A stretch of DNA of 64,000 nucleotides, taken from positions 13,166,480-13,230,479 of the forward strand of contig CM029124.1 of NCBI GenBank assembly GCA_016859345.1, written 5' to 3'. This DNA is from Istiophorus platypterus (lineage: Eukaryota > Chordata > Actinopteri > Istiophoriformes > Istiophoridae). Within the stretch, counting starts at the first letter, position 1, and every line of letters begins with the position of its first letter. Made by a program: the position numbers and the translations under genes. This document shows positions 1 through 13,421 of the stretch, in pieces. The notes beneath the pieces were generated by a model that had not been told where the DNA came from, did no database searches, and saw nothing but the letters and a program-made list of their open reading frames with translations.

Positions 1-411
1 TCTTGGGAGAATTATAGCACACAACTGCACAGAACAGATCAAACAGCTATTCCCATGAGCACTTGGCTGCAATGCGCAAGCTTGAGAGTGGACAGGCCTA
101 GTAAGAGATTACACTGAGGAAAGCCAACTCAGGTTTTTTTTTTTTTTTTTGCCTACATTCATGAAAACATGCTGCAAAATCACAAAAAACTTCAGCATGA
201 AAATAACTTTCCTTCCAAAAAAGTCACCTCAAGAGTTACTAAAGTTTGTGATAACACTGAAGAACAAGTAAATATTTAAGGCATTTCGGTCATTAACGAA
301 CCTTAAAAATTAGAATCAAGTTATGAGTATTAATTAGGGATGAGGAAAACGTAATAAACATTGTATGTTATGCAACACAGACACAGAAACACACACTCAG
401 TGAGAGCATAC
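1..411 (-). other. zmat4: zmat4 intron, 5' part
   Basis: This is the sequence downstream of the zmat4 coding exon 2 donor. I see no further ZMAT4 exon in it; the next exon, which would start the second zinc finger, must lie left of the window. It holds a 17-base T run at 134-150. Confidence 0.75.
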
Positions 412-504
412 TGGGTTATCTGGCCTCAGTCTCTTGGAGGGTGGTCCTCCATCTTCAGGGTGAAGCATGTAGAACAGACGTACCTTGTTGGCATGTTTCT
501 TACT
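412..504 (-). CDS. zmat4: zmat4 coding exon 2
   Basis: These 31 codons on the minus strand start [12 protein letters not shown] and end RLRPDNP, matching the ZMAT4 segment just after the first zinc finger. The acceptor is CAG at 507-505, preceded directly by a pure CT-repeat pyrimidine tract. The donor is CCA|GTATGC, with GT at 411-410. Both ends are phase 0, agreeing with the preceding exon. If not spliced, the frame runs into a stop about four codons after the donor, which supports the exon end chosen here. The exon completes finger 1 (H41) and begins the basic linker. Confidence 0.9.
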
Positions 505-506
505 CT

Positions 507-540
<34 letters not shown>

Positions 541-3500
541 GAGACTAAGAGTGCCAGCCAGTGAACTGAATATTATTTTATCATGTGTTCCAAGTGGAAA
601 AAAAAAATAAAATAAAAATCAATGACTGTCACTCCACCTTGACAACTCCCTCCGAGTTTTTATCCCTGTTTCAGGTGATGATGCTAGCAGACATTTTGTC
701 CCTGGCCAGGTGACTAATGGCCCGGGCCAGCCTCAGCTTTCTCGGAGCCCTGAGTAAGATGTTGGACAGGGGAAGTGGTTTGGGGTTGAGGAAGTTATAA
801 CTTCACCTGCACACAGTGTCACGGTAAACTGCTGAGCAAAGTGAGGGAGTAATTTGAATGGTTCGAATTATAATAGATTGAAATGATGATGATATCCCGG
901 CTCCTTAAAATAATCTTTTTGTGGAATCAGTAATTTAAAAAGTAGATAATTATAGTAGATGTAAATTTACTAGAAAAAAAGGCTGGAAATAGACGTATTA
1001 GTTTGCATAATGTCAAAAGCTTTTGGTGAGAAAGTGGTTCAAGTATGTAACTGTGCTGCTGATGACTTTTTGTGCTGGTTACTCATTTGTTGTTGCTTTA
1101 TTTTCACCCCACTTGACCCCTGTTTGCTTCTATCACACTCCTTAACACTGTAAAGCCTATATGCCATAACAAGCAGACATATACAGTAGTGTTTATAGGA
1201 GAGGACGCTGAGCTGTCCTTGAAGCTGCTAACTGTCACTTTCATGCAGAACAATGAAAATTGCTAGACATACTGCAGGGTAAAGAGTAGCACATGTGTGC
1301 TCTATGCGTTTAGACAGCTCTGTGTCTTTTTTTCCTTTTTTTTTTTTTTTTACAAGGTTGACACAGCTAGCGTGCTTCATACATATCATTTTATTGGCAT
1401 CCTCTGACCTTCACTCCCTCCTCCCTGTCCCATGCATTATGTATAAATTTCACCGCTAGTACAATACTCAAGAAGCGAATGTTGATGCTGTCATAGTAAT
1501 TGTATCTTTACCACCACATCGGACAGAGTGCAGGGATACAAGTCAAGATTATTATCATAAAAAGCAGCAAGGTGGAAAAATGAGAATCTTTGGATTGATG
1601 AGAGATGGACGCAAGCTATACTGGAATGAGACTTATTGTCAAATGTGTTGAGATGGCTTTATCCAGAACATGAATTCCCAGTGAGGGTATCACTATACTG
1701 TTTATCCTGTATGATAAGTGGAATTACGTTGTTTAGATGCAGATGTACTCGTGAGTGTGTACATCATGGCTTAACAGCACACAAAGAAAGCAAACGGGAG
1801 ACTCTGACAAGACACTGTACTTGCTGCTCCAGTGCTTAGATTGGATCCTCTGCCCCTGGGATAAGAAAGACCCCCCCCCCCACATGTCAGACTACTTTAA
1901 TGCATTTTGTCAGTGCTTGTGTGTGTGTGTTTTGTGTCTTAGTGCATGCTTTTGTTTATAGGTGTATAAATGGTCATGTAGTTGATGGCTCTGGGATATG
2001 GGCTAAAAGCGGGACTTTGTGTCACCATGGTTACACTGCGCTGACCCTCGGTGCTCGCCCTTCTCTAATGGACTGTGCATGTCTCTCTGCGTCTTCCTTA
2101 TGTTTTTCTGAGCGTCAAATCAAAGAAGATGGACAGGATAGAGGACAACTGCATCAAAATGTCTGCCACATCATCCTCGTGTGTTTGTGTGTACATGCAC
2201 AATGTATCTCCCTCACACATGATCAAATTCACATCCTTAACAAGCTAAAACGTTCGTCATGCTCCGTCCATCTATGAGTCGTCCGTGTTTTATTTATTGT
2301 AACTAGACTGCTGAAGTTCACAAATAATTATAATTGTTATTATTATTATTTTTTGCTGTTTTTGTATTTTTGACAGATACCAACAAGCCTCATGCGGACT
2401 GAACTAATTAGTTTAAAAATGAGAAAAAACAAGATGGATTACAGTCACATTCATGATCTGACCAATGGCGATGTATATTTTTGGAAATGAGATGTAAATG
2501 AAAGTATATTAAATAGGATATAGGGCCTCCAAAGGCCTCCAAAAAAGGGAACGTCTCTCCTTTTTTTAATACACCCTCCTGCAGCCTGTCGCTGTTGTTT
2601 TCATTGCATACAGGGTAGTTGCACACATAGGGTAGTTGCTCTAACTTTAAGCTTATTGAATCTAACACGCTAAAACTCCCTGCCTTCGAATGTTTTCTTG
2701 CCTTGTTACTTTGATCTAGTGACCTCTACAGAAACCCCATTTAAAAGGTAACACTGAGGGCATGCAGTGACTCAGCTTGCTCATTCTTCTTCACAACTAA
2801 TGGCTGTGTGTTTTTGTCAGGCGTAGGTTCAGAGATGGAAATATATTACCGTCAGGTGAATGTGGTTGGTACACATACATGCACATACACTCTGTCAGTG
2901 TCCTTGCTTAATTAAGGGCCTTGTTTTTATTAGTGTGCTTGTTAATCCCAATTGTGCCTTGTAATCAAGGACAATATAAATGCAGTACAAGCAAGTGTGT
3001 GTACATATGTGCCTATTTATGTGTGCCCCCCCCTCCACACACACACACACACACAGACACACACAGAAACACACAGACACACTCAGCGACAGACACATAC
3101 AAACTTGCACATCCCAGCTCAATACTGCACAGGGCTGATTATTTAATGGACATTCATTAACTCTCAGGGAGTCTGCTGAGAGGTAGACTACATTAAAACA
3201 AAAAATGTGTATGTGTATGTTTGTTGGTGTGCAACTGACAAGCATTACCATGCTGCATTAAGTCAATGTATAATGGATGAGCACTGTTTTGAACGGCACA
3301 AGCACAAATTGTTACAAATAAGGCTGATGCGAAGTGTTCAGTGCAGGAATCTGCCTGTCAAAGCAGTACCCGTATCGGCATTTCTCTTTATTTTTTGTGA
3401 TCATTCCTGTATGTGTTCCCCTGTTTGCCTTGTGTATGTTTAATTATGTCAAAGAGAGGAAGCTGCGAAAAATCCTCCAAACCTGAGCAAAGACGGACTC

Positions 3501-3613
3501 ACCTCATAGTGAGCGGTGCGCTGGGACTCAGAGATGAGCTGGGCATTGCAGATGTTACAATAGCTCTCTGTGAACAAGCCTCCATCCACGACGCCCGCAG
3601 ACTTCATCTTCAT
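412..3613 (-). CDS. zmat4: zmat4, matrin-type zinc finger protein 4 (partial: first two coding exons)
   Basis: Joining 3613-3503 and 504-412 on the minus strand gives 68 in-frame residues that match the start of vertebrate ZMAT4. Recognisable stretches are [37 protein letters not shown] and SKRLRP. The first zinc finger is C19, C22, H35, H41 (C-x2-C-x12-H-x5-H), the matrin/U1 type known to bind double-stranded nucleic acid. Its last histidine is supplied by the second exon, so a phase-0 intron splits the finger. Human ZMAT4 is about 229 residues with four such fingers, so roughly 70 percent of the protein, including fingers 2 to 4, lies beyond the left edge of the window. The precise molecular role of the family is poorly known; a nuclear nucleic-acid-binding protein is the usual prediction. 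Whether this is the fish zmat4a or zmat4b copy cannot be told from the window. Identity is from remembered family sequence; no database search was run. Confidence 0.9.
505..3502 (-). other. zmat4: zmat4 intron between coding exons 1 and 2
   Basis: A GT-AG intron of about 3 kb, bounded by GTGAGT at 3502 and a CT-repeat acceptor at 505. It holds simple sequence: a T-rich tract near 1326-1351, a C run near 1871-1881, a short TG tract near 1919-1930 and a CA tract with the non-pure region 3038-3085. No other exon or RNA gene was recognised. Confidence 0.8.
507..544 (-). repeat. (CT)n microsatellite serving as zmat4 splice-acceptor pyrimidine tract
   Basis: On the plus strand this is a near-perfect (GA)n run with one GG interruption near 530. 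Read with the gene it is about 38 bases of CTCTCT running straight into CAG|AGTAAG of zmat4 coding exon 2, so the repeat is itself the polypyrimidine tract. Confidence 0.9.
3503..3613 (-). CDS. zmat4: zmat4 coding exon 1 (start-codon exon)
   Basis: Read on the minus strand, this exon encodes 37 residues ending AHYE. It is followed by the strong donor GAG|GTGAGT, with GT at 3502-3501. Two ATG codons lie six bases apart at 3613-3611 and 3607-3605. The second gives the MKS start that matches the mammalian protein, so translation may begin at 3607. Upstream are two possible acceptors six bases apart, TAG ending at 3620 and CAG ending at 3614; the second would start the exon exactly at the first ATG. 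The upstream tract is GT-rich rather than clean pyrimidine. The exon holds the two cysteines and first histidine of the first zinc finger. Confidence 0.9.
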
Positions 3614-3943
3614 CTGAGACTACACAAACACACAAATGCCCAGACATACGCAAATATGAATATGATTAAAATTCAGAACGGAATAAAATTTCAGTGAGCC
3701 ATACAGTGTGTGTAAGAGGTGCATGAGCATGCATGTATCTCATCTCAATTTAGAAACACTTTTCCTTTCCAAATGACAGACTCATCATGACAGTGCAGCC
3801 CAAAATATGTTGATCCTCTATGTCAGAACATCCTTTCGTGGATGATTTTGGCTCTGGCGTTATAAACAATGGCCTGAGGCTCTGGCTTGACTTTTAAATA
3901 TAATGCAAAGATTTTTTCAATACAAAGTAAAATTTAACTAAAA

Positions 3944-3944
<1 letters not shown>

Positions 3945-3975
<31 letters not shown>
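3945..3975. repeat. (TA)n microsatellite
   Basis: A pure TA run of about 31 bases just upstream of a retroelement-like fragment. Confidence 0.95.
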
Positions 3976-3978
<3 letters not shown>

Positions 3979-4068
3979 AAATCATAATCCGCCATATAAC
4001 TAGTGATGCCCTATCTTGCAATGTTAAGGAAAGTGTTAAAAAGAATTAAAAAAAAAACAAAACAAAAA

Positions 4069-4264
4069 CTCGATCTGCCCTTTCAACAGGATCTACCACA
4101 AAATTTAATGGTTTCTCCCCAGGCCCTTGCCCCATCCCTTCACCAAGATTGGTGGTAATTGATTTGGTAGTTTTTGCACAATCCTGCGGACAAACAATCT
4201 AACCAACAAACAAACCAACAGACAGAAGCAGGTGAAAACATAACCACCTTGTTGGAGGTAACAA
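4069..4264 (+). mobile_element. Teleost retroelement 3' tail fragment (SINE/LINE-type)
   Basis: The stretch has the order typical of a dispersed fish retroelement tail: a block reading ACCACAAAATTTAATGGTTT, a block ending GGTAGTTTTTGCACAATCCT, a run of CAAACAAAC-like units, then GGTGAAAACATAACCACCTT and a GGAGGTAA end. I recognise this from memory as a common interspersed sequence in fish genomes and cannot give the exact family name. It is truncated at the 5' side; no reverse transcriptase frame accompanies it. Confidence 0.6.
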
Positions 4265-7200
4265 AGTGTACTGGATTGTGATTTGAGAGTTTATGAAAGT
4301 TTAAGAATCTTGGGTTTTAGCTTTTTCTTGTCATTCTCTAAGACCAGATATAGTGAGCCATCATTACTTGCTACTTTGCACTGGAAGATGAAAACTGGGA
4401 GTAGTAGCTGCTGTACTTGGAGACATCTCTGTTTCTTCACTCTCATTTCACAGTGAAATGGTACAGAAATCATGGTGTTGGCACATAAGTGAATAAAACA
4501 GGCGTCTGAAATAAGTCATACGAGCATTCTTGAATGTCCTGTTTTTGTGAACATCTTCCCCTCCTCTAGTCTGTGCTGCGTTTGTATACAGTCTACATTT
4601 GAAGCTTTCTGGGGGTCCATTACCAACTTACCAACACTTTTCATGCACTGGGATCTAGTGACTAACTATAACAAAGCATGTTTTGCCAACTTAAAATTGA
4701 AGATTTTAATTTCGACATTCAAGAAATACTTTGCCTGGGGCCAACCTTTCTAACCTTTTGCATAAATTCCAAGAATTTTTGAACGATGGCAGAAAATAAT
4801 AATGCTGTAAGGTGAAAATAATAGCCAAGAGCACCTTTGTTGAGGATTACAGTAAACTGTTAAAAGGTCTTCAGCGAGATTCCCCTGTGAGAAACATGTG
4901 TTAAAACCTTGTCCATGCTGGGATTACCCACCCAGTAAAACCACAGAAACCTGAGCATTCCACTGGGAGCTGTGGCCCTGGGTTCCTAACAACCTGGTCA
5001 TTAGTGTTTTCCTTTGCTTTTATACTAAGTACTGTAATAGAAAATGGTTTAATGATGTGCTCTGGGGTCTTGTTCAATTTCCTATTCTCTTCATTATGTG
5101 TGCCCTGTAGGCATTGCTCTGACAGGGTTAGGGTGAGTAACGGGTCTGCAGGGAATGTTCCAAGAACACCAACCATTAAAAACTGGATGAGCTTGTTGCC
5201 CAAAGGGAACTACAGGACAACTTGCTTGCAAGGGCATAGCATTTCATAGCCCAGGATACATGGACTCTTTGGAGGTCAGCTCCAGGATGTTTGAAAGAAT
5301 AGCGCTTCTTTTGTCCGGCACTGGATCCCAAGAAACATGACATTAGCGATGAGATAAGAGAAAATCTACTCCCCCGGTCAGCAGGGAAAAGCAGTGACAG
5401 GAATTGGTATTCTTTATCTCAACACTAGTGTATAATTACCTTTAGCCAGCACACTTGCTCAACACTTCCATACACACACACACACATGCACACACACACG
5501 AGAGAGCGCACAGACCTTAACGCAATAACGGTAATTACCCCTGACTGTTCAACTTGTCTGTTTAGGGCACCTGAGACCTTCCAATTAACCACAGATGTGC
5601 TGTATGGACACTTCATACATTATCGAATTGAACCTACAGAATGACCCCCATACATTAAAATTAAGTGCCAATGCAGATGCATCTGGTTTAGAGCGCCAAA
5701 CTTTATTATCTCCTTAACGCCTGCTCAGTAAATTATACGTGTCTGTGAGGCATAATATTCATCCTGAAATGTCACTGGTGACGAGCTGGAAACTTGTGCT
5801 GTCTGGAGGCAAGGATGCATTATTACCTTCACTATGTGAAGTGTCCTATGAGACATGATGGAACAGATATATTTTGCAAACTGACACATTTAACTACTTC
5901 CCAGAACTTTATGGCAAGATAAAGCCCTTTCCACCTGCTGTCTGGACGTCAGGCAGGCAGAAGTAAGTCTATCTTTTAATCTTTGGCTAATTAAAAGTGA
6001 TTGTGACTGCAGAAATACCCTAACCTTCCTAATATATCTATTACCTCTGATTATTACATGCAAGATGGGCGATGTAGACTAATTAATAGAAGCAATCTGT
6101 TGGTGAGATTAATGGAATAGCAGGTCTAATGAAGCAAAAAGATGAAGAGGCAGATAATGGCAAAAATAATGAAAGCGGGAGGGACAAAAGTAAAAAAACA
6201 GAGGGTGGGAGGAAGCGGGGGTTTTTATAATTGGTGCACTGAACATGATATCTTCATGTTACATGGGTTTAGAGATCTTGATGGAAATACGGTTTAATTT
6301 CTGCCATATCAGAGCAGAGCAGCTGTTCAGCTGGACTTTTACTATACGTTGTGTTATTAGAATCAAATTTATTGCAAGAATTTCAAAACGGCATGAGCCA
6401 CAAATAGGCTTATTTTTATTTAGCATGAGTGGTCTGTTGCACTTTGGTTCATCTTTTGATTCGCTCTTTATAGGTCAGCATTCTAAAGTTACAGCATGAT
6501 TTGCATCTTTTACTCAGATGCACACCGAGGGCACTGAAAACTGTGTAATCGGTGATGACAGAGGTGTTTAACTAGTAAAGAGTGTTTATGTATAGATAAT
6601 ACATTCTAAGCAGAGGATGATGTCAAGTCAGCAGTTAGAAATGTAAAGGCCCTGAAGACCTATTTTCTCATTCAGCTTCTTACTATGAGTGATGGGTCCT
6701 ATGTGAACACAAAATTTATTGACACAGTCGGAACAGTTCAGCCAAGGACACTTACGTTGAGGAACTGATCATTAATAGCGAAGATTATACAGTTAGAGCT
6801 AGCTGAAAAAAGCCCTTCTCTTTTAGGGAGCTTTTACTCCGTGTGCCAAACCTCATGCATTGCCAGATAAACAGAGACTGGAAGTCATCCATTCCTGTGG
6901 AGGGTGAATGACGGACACCAACCATTACGTACAACTAGGAGGTGAACAATTATATAGGAGGGGTGGTGCTGGGAGAACTAATCACCATTAACACATTGTT
7001 AGTAAGTCTACAATACCAACAGTGTAGCACATAAGGCAGAGGTTAATGTGTTGGAGGGAGCTGTGGCAGCAGGCGGTGTTGTGTCAGGCTGCAATTGCCA
7101 TGTTGTACACTGTAATGAGCTTGATTTGACCTAACTAATCACACAGCTGCGGAAGAGCCAACTGTGAAGCACGTTCTAATGCTAAATTGTGCTTCATTTT

Positions 7201-9125
7201 TGGTTATTTCACACGAGAGCTGTCACTTCTGTGTTTTCTCACAGGTTCGATATAGACAGGGCTCAGCTGTGAAAAGTAATTTTATATACTTCCTGGGAAC
7301 GAATCAGGATTTTGCAATATTAATTTCACTGATGACAGTTGGTGGGTTTTTTGCTTATGTTGCTGAGTTATTGTCAATTAAATTAAACTTCACCCACAAA
7401 GAATCTGATGAAACACATTATTATAAATTTAAGCACGTTTGTCAAATGATTAGCTAATTATACTTAACTCTAAATTTGATTATTGCTTATCTAGTTGTGA
7501 ATGATTGATGTTCTAGAGAAATTCTTAAGACTCTAAGGTAAACAGGATTTAAGAGCATGTGTGTGGTGCTGAAGAATCAGTGAGGAGGAGTCACTGTAAA
7601 AATATATGTACGTGAGAGGTGGATATATATAAAAAATTCAACAAACATCTAACAGTTAAAGTGAGGACGGAGATAAGTCTTACACACAAACAGTGGCTCA
7701 AATTAAGAATAAAAAGTTCTAAACTCAATTAGACACAGGATTGCAACGACCAGATGAGTCTTAATGAGAGCATGAAAGCCTGAGGCATCTGAAGACGGGA
7801 TGAACCCTGAGGGGATTCTCTTTTAAGACCACATCAAGTATTTAACATGGATGTGAACTCTGAGCCCTCCCAGAAATCTCAGTCTCCGGCCCATCATTCA
7901 TTAAAAAGCTGGCATTGAATTGGATGTGCCTTTTTGTTCTTTTCTAATAAATGAAACCATTTAAACTGTTTTCAGTCGCCTGGGCTTAGAATATTAATTA
8001 GTTTGTCATATTACTTGCAACTAGATAGCGTTCCAAATGAGAGCCTTATTGTACTGAATGTTTTTTTTCCCAACAGGGAGCTTCAGACTGCTATTATTAC
8101 AAATATATTCTCATCTCTCTTATGGCCAGAAACCACACCTATATTGGTAAAATGTATGCTGAAGATGAACTAGAAAGACAGATATGTGTGCAACCCTTTG
8201 TAGAGGACAAGAAAGAGACACAGAGACTGGGAGATAAAGAAAGAGAGAACAGCAGGTGGTTGAGGCAGCAGGGCTTCTTTTAAGCTCCCTCCTTCCTTCC
8301 CTCCCCCCTCAATCTTTCCATCTATGCTCCATCAGGAAGTATTGGTGCTGTAAACTGGACCCTCTGCTCCCCACTTCTTCCTTTTTCACTCAGATTTTTA
8401 TAGTCCCCGTCTCATTTGAAATAAAGTGCTGCACTGATTCAAATGTCAAATTATGCATACAGATGATGAAATATTGACATCAGCCTGTGAGCCAGTGACC
8501 TGTCTAATGAGTCACTAGTAGGAATAACAAGAGAAAAGGTTGCAGAGTTAATAATATGGAACCCTATATTGCAAAGGCACTCTGCTGTGTCACTTTGATG
8601 TTTCACATTACAATTTTTTTCCCCAGTTTCACTCTTGGTCATGGAATCTTTCCAACCCCCCCATTCCCCAGCCCCCTTTCCCTCCACTTGCTCTAAGATT
8701 AACAGCCCTCCCCTTTGTACAGTAGTAATCAAAGTTACTAGACAGAGGGAGTAAAGTCTTCAAAGGAGCTGGGGTTAGAGTCGGAATCCAAATCCACCTT
8801 CGTTCTGTTTTCACTGCAGGAACTCGCTTTGTACTGTTCTTGCTAAATACTGCAAACCTCAAACATACCCAAACTCAAATCCAGGTGGGGTAAAAACACA
8901 ATTGATCAAAGAATAAGAGATAAAATCTAAAGGTCCGAAATAAGTGCACAAAATATGTGATTGGGGTTTCTGTCTGTTCTGCATTGGCCATTTCAATATT
9001 TTCAAACCAAGGTTTGATAATATTATCTCTGTGTCTCTTTCTGTGGACTCAAAGTGTAGATGAATACACACTTAATACCAAGGTCAGGTCACACACTCTT
9101 GCCCCGAGTCTATGTGAATGTGGGG

Positions 9126-9126
<1 letters not shown>

Positions 9127-9173
<47 letters not shown>
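9127..9173. repeat. (TG)n microsatellite
   Basis: A pure TG run of about 47 bases. Confidence 0.95.
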
Positions 9174-9176
<3 letters not shown>

Positions 9177-10350
9177 CGTGCACACATTTTTGTGACTATT
9201 CCTCTCCCTTTGCTGCTCATTGCTTGTTGTTGTCAGGCCCTATTTCTATTTCGGACATAATTCTGCTCTTTAAGTTCTTGATTGTGATGCTTGACAGTCA
9301 AAAACAGTCACACTATGCTTCTCATCTCTCTGTCTCCCTTTCCCCTTTTCATATATACCCTCTTTTTTTTTTTTACTGGGAAATATGGCCTAAGTAGGAT
9401 TATTTTATTCATGGGAGGGATGGGCTGAATTTATTCTTTCTTCTTCTTGGGAAAGAGCCGATAGGCTACTGTATTATGCACCTTACTACTGGAATAAGTT
9501 GCAATGCAACTTGAGGTTAGAGACACTTAATAATTGCTCTGAATTTTTGGTAACACGCTCATGTCCTCTCCATGATAAATTTCATTGTTGTTGTCAATCT
9601 GACCTATTTCTGCTTCGGATTTAGTCTCTTTCTTTTGTCCAGTATTTTTGAAACCAGAAAAAATACAAAAAACTAATCTCACTCTCTCTCCTATTTTTGT
9701 TTTAGTACTATCCTTTCTTTTATTTATGCACTAGACTAAGATATGAACTTAGATTTATTAGTTAGCATGTTGTAATTATGAGATATAGCTTATCTTATTA
9801 GAAGAATTATTCTTGCTACAAATATTTTAGCAGCATACTACTGGCAAGTAGCTCAATTGATTGAGATGAGATACATTAGAGAGATTTAGAGGATCCCCCA
9901 TTTTATTAGTACCACCTTTTTAAAATTAATATAATCATATAATTGGTAATATATACATATTTAGAGTTCTTAGCATAGATATAGATGAATATAATATTAC
10001 AAAATAAATGAAGAGGATATAATATACATCATATAACCATAGAGATTTAACAGGAGGTCCAAGCCAATGCTCTCTTAGGGAAAGGTTCTTTGTAAGGCAA
10101 GCTATCTATTAGTCACCTCTATTCATCTCATGTATGTAGACTTTATAACCTCTCTGCCTTTATACAACCTTTTTAGTCATGAGGGTAGTGTGGTACTTTT
10201 ATCTCTAAGAACTTTTCTCTGGGCCATTAGTTGTTAATGGAATTAATAGCAGAACTATTGCTTTAGGCCACAATATGGATTCATTAGAGGGTGACTGAAG
10301 ACCATTATGCTGAAGTTAGGTTTTCCCAGTTTAACTGAGCACATCTCTGC

Positions 10351-10352
<2 letters not shown>

Positions 10353-10384
<32 letters not shown>
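10353..10384. repeat. (TG)n microsatellite
   Basis: A pure TG run of about 32 bases. Confidence 0.95.
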
Positions 10385-10385
<1 letters not shown>

Positions 10386-12535
10386 CAGGAGCAGACTCTA
10401 AGGCAAACTGAGTTAATGGGGGGAGACAAGGGTGGCCTGAAGTTAGAATGGGGGTTGTTATGCTACTCTAACATATGGGGGATGCTATGCTGGATGGCCC
10501 TTAGCAACTAATTGCACAGTTTTCAAACTTTAGCACATTTCTTCTTATGTTCTTATCCTGTTTAGTGTAGCTTTCCCTGGCTATTTTCCTCTTCATGTTT
10601 TCCCTTTGAAAGCCCTTCGCTAATTATGGACAAAACACTACCCTGATTTTTGCACTTAACACCTAAATTCAGTACCAAGTGGACCTGAGACGGTAGTGAT
10701 GTAATTTACCAATTTATTGTATAATGTATACTTATACTTTATACTAGTGAGTAGAGTAGAACAAAACTGAGGGGAGAGAAAACAGATTTCCCATGACGCA
10801 GCATGCACCTCAACACACAAGACATGCATTACCCAAGAGACTGAGCTGGTATCAGGCACACAGAAAATAAATTCCAAAGGTACTGGCGACAAGCGTAAAA
10901 AGTGTAGAAGAAATCAGGCATAAAATTGCAATGAGTGGACTAACTAAAGTAAGTGAAGCCAAATAATGATTTGTAATGACACTCCACCCACCGGATCTCT
11001 CACTCCTTTCTTTCCCTTTGTCTCCTTTATTGAACTGATGCGACTGCAACATCTAATTAGCATTATGACAATTTCCCTCTCGCTAATGAGTAAAATAAGC
11101 TCCTCATTCTGTGGCACAAAAGGCTCAACCAATATGAATATCAGTCTGTGTAATACGATTGAATACCTCCCACTTACTGCTAGTCTGGTGGTTTGATTAT
11201 AAAGCAGGTGTATAATTAGTTTCAGTACAGTATGTCTGAGAGTTGATGATGCATTTTGGTCCTTCAGTGACTTGTACACAAATATTCTTGGGGGATCAAG
11301 TCAATCACAGGGCTCCTATTTTGTATATGTGTGTCTGACTTTAAGTGTCTGTCAGTGTGTGCATGTTTGCTTGAGTAAATTTAAGCTGTCATGCCTGCAG
11401 GGATCCCCACGATAAACAAGAGGTAAAAAGAAAAAACAGCTTATTAATGCACCTTTTATATGAGGTGTGTGCCTCTGCCTCTGTGTGAATGCAATATTTT
11501 CTTTTAAATTGTTTTTACAAAAGCGTACAAATACACCCTTGATTGCTGCTGTATGCTTGACCGGCTGCTGTGTAACCAGGCTGTAGTAATTATGTAGCCA
11601 AGGTCAGTGTTAAGGTAAAGCAACTGTATTAGTGATAAAGGACTATTGTGTTTATTTTCAGGCTGACCTGGCTGACCTGGCTACATTTCCTTGGGATTGC
11701 CATTATGACATGATTGTGCTTATGCTGTACTGATTTTTGTTTATTCATTCTGCTCTGAGCTCTGTTCTCCAAGACAGTGTGAGCGTTACAACATTAAGGG
11801 GATTGATTTAGCTTTTTGGTTCAATTGTTAGACTTTTCTTGGCCATGTGTGAACAAGGCTTCCAGCATACCGGTACTGCAAAAACAGGAAAGCAATCAAT
11901 GACATTGATCATGGTAATCAACAGTAAATGACCAAACAAAGGAAAGAAATTCCATGTTGAAAATAACTGGAGAAGAAAAGGAACTGAAACTTTGAGCTAT
12001 TTTAGATTAAGCCTGAGGTAAATCAAATTAGATCAAATGAGGGCAAAAAACCACCTAAAAATAAAACAACTCATAGCAAAAGCGTTGGGATAAAAAAGAG
12101 AATAATTAAGGATTAAAGTAATGTTCACCCACATACATCCATCAAACGACTACCTGTTTCATTCAAATGAAATCTGAACAGAACATATTGTCTTTTCTTA
12201 AAAATGATTGGAGGTTTGATAAGGGAAATGAGCCTAAGGTAGGTTGTACGTTGTTTATTTTCACCTATAGAAATATTTGCAAGAAGAACCAGAGACGACA
12301 CCAGCCTTTACACATGCAGCACAGATTCAACGATAGAGTGGTAAGTTATTTAATATGAGTTATGCAGTCTCCACATGCACAGACTACCCCCATCTACAGA
12401 GATAACATGCAACTATATAACATAATACTGTGCTGTGTAAATTATTACCAAATTCAGGCACACAAAGGAATATGCTGTTGATATGTAAAAACTGAGACTG
12501 CATGCTGTGATAATGCGTCACGCAAACACTCACAT

Positions 12536-12595
<60 letters not shown>

Positions 12596-12620
12596 AACAC
12601 ACACACACATACACACACAC
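12536..12620. repeat. (CA)n microsatellite, interrupted
   Basis: A CA run of about 85 bases with TACACAACAC and CATACAC interruptions near the right end. It creates long Cys-Val frames on the minus strand that are not genes. Confidence 0.95.
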
Positions 12621-13366
12621 TGGCATGGACAACACAGGTGTTTGCAGCAGCCAACCTACATAAATAGGAAGCTATGAGCTATGATCAAGTACCTGTGCTT
12701 CTTCAACTTGCATCTGCGCCGCGGTTTGTTTGTGGGAATGATTATAAAGTTTTCAGAAAGCAAATAATTTATTTAGACAAATTCAAAGGCTGAGAAGAAT
12801 GAGTTCTACATCTGATAAACATGTTTTTTCCCCCCTCATTCACTAATGCACCCACAGCACCCACCGTACCCCTCTCTCCTTTCCACATTCCCTCCCTTTT
12901 TGGCAGCAGACCAGTTTCCAAATGTGGTGATGGAGCAAAAGAAAATTGATTTCTAAAGAGCTCTGTCTGTTATGCCCGGATATGAAATACACAACCAGTT
13001 ATTAGGCTAACACTGATATTAACATAACACGACAACCTTGTCAACATATATATTAAAGATGTCTCTCTTGTTTTCTCTGATAGATACATGAAATAGGCTA
13101 AAAATGCTAAACTACCATCTGTTCACAGCATACACAATCATTATTTGTACTACAAAATTATGATGATATCCGCTTTGTTCGAGAGAAAAAGAAGAACAAA
13201 AAGCTCTTTGGAGAAGGTCGGCTACACTGATGCTGCTATGAGAGAAACAGAGTCAATATCTTGATCATGTAGCCCCGGCACAGCAGGAAGTTCCATATTA
13301 GTTATTATGCAGCTATTAATGAATGTACACTAAGAAAGGTCAAATGGCCCACACACTGATGCACAT

Positions 13367-13418
<52 letters not shown>
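13367..13418. repeat. (CA)n microsatellite
   Basis: A pure CA run of about 52 bases. Confidence 0.95.

Positions 13419-13421
<3 letters not shown>

Noticed and set aside
13367..13418. CRISPR-like or regularly spaced repeat structure
   Set aside because: The regular pattern is plain CA dinucleotide repeat; no spacer-repeat architecture exists anywhere in the window, and the DNA is vertebrate.
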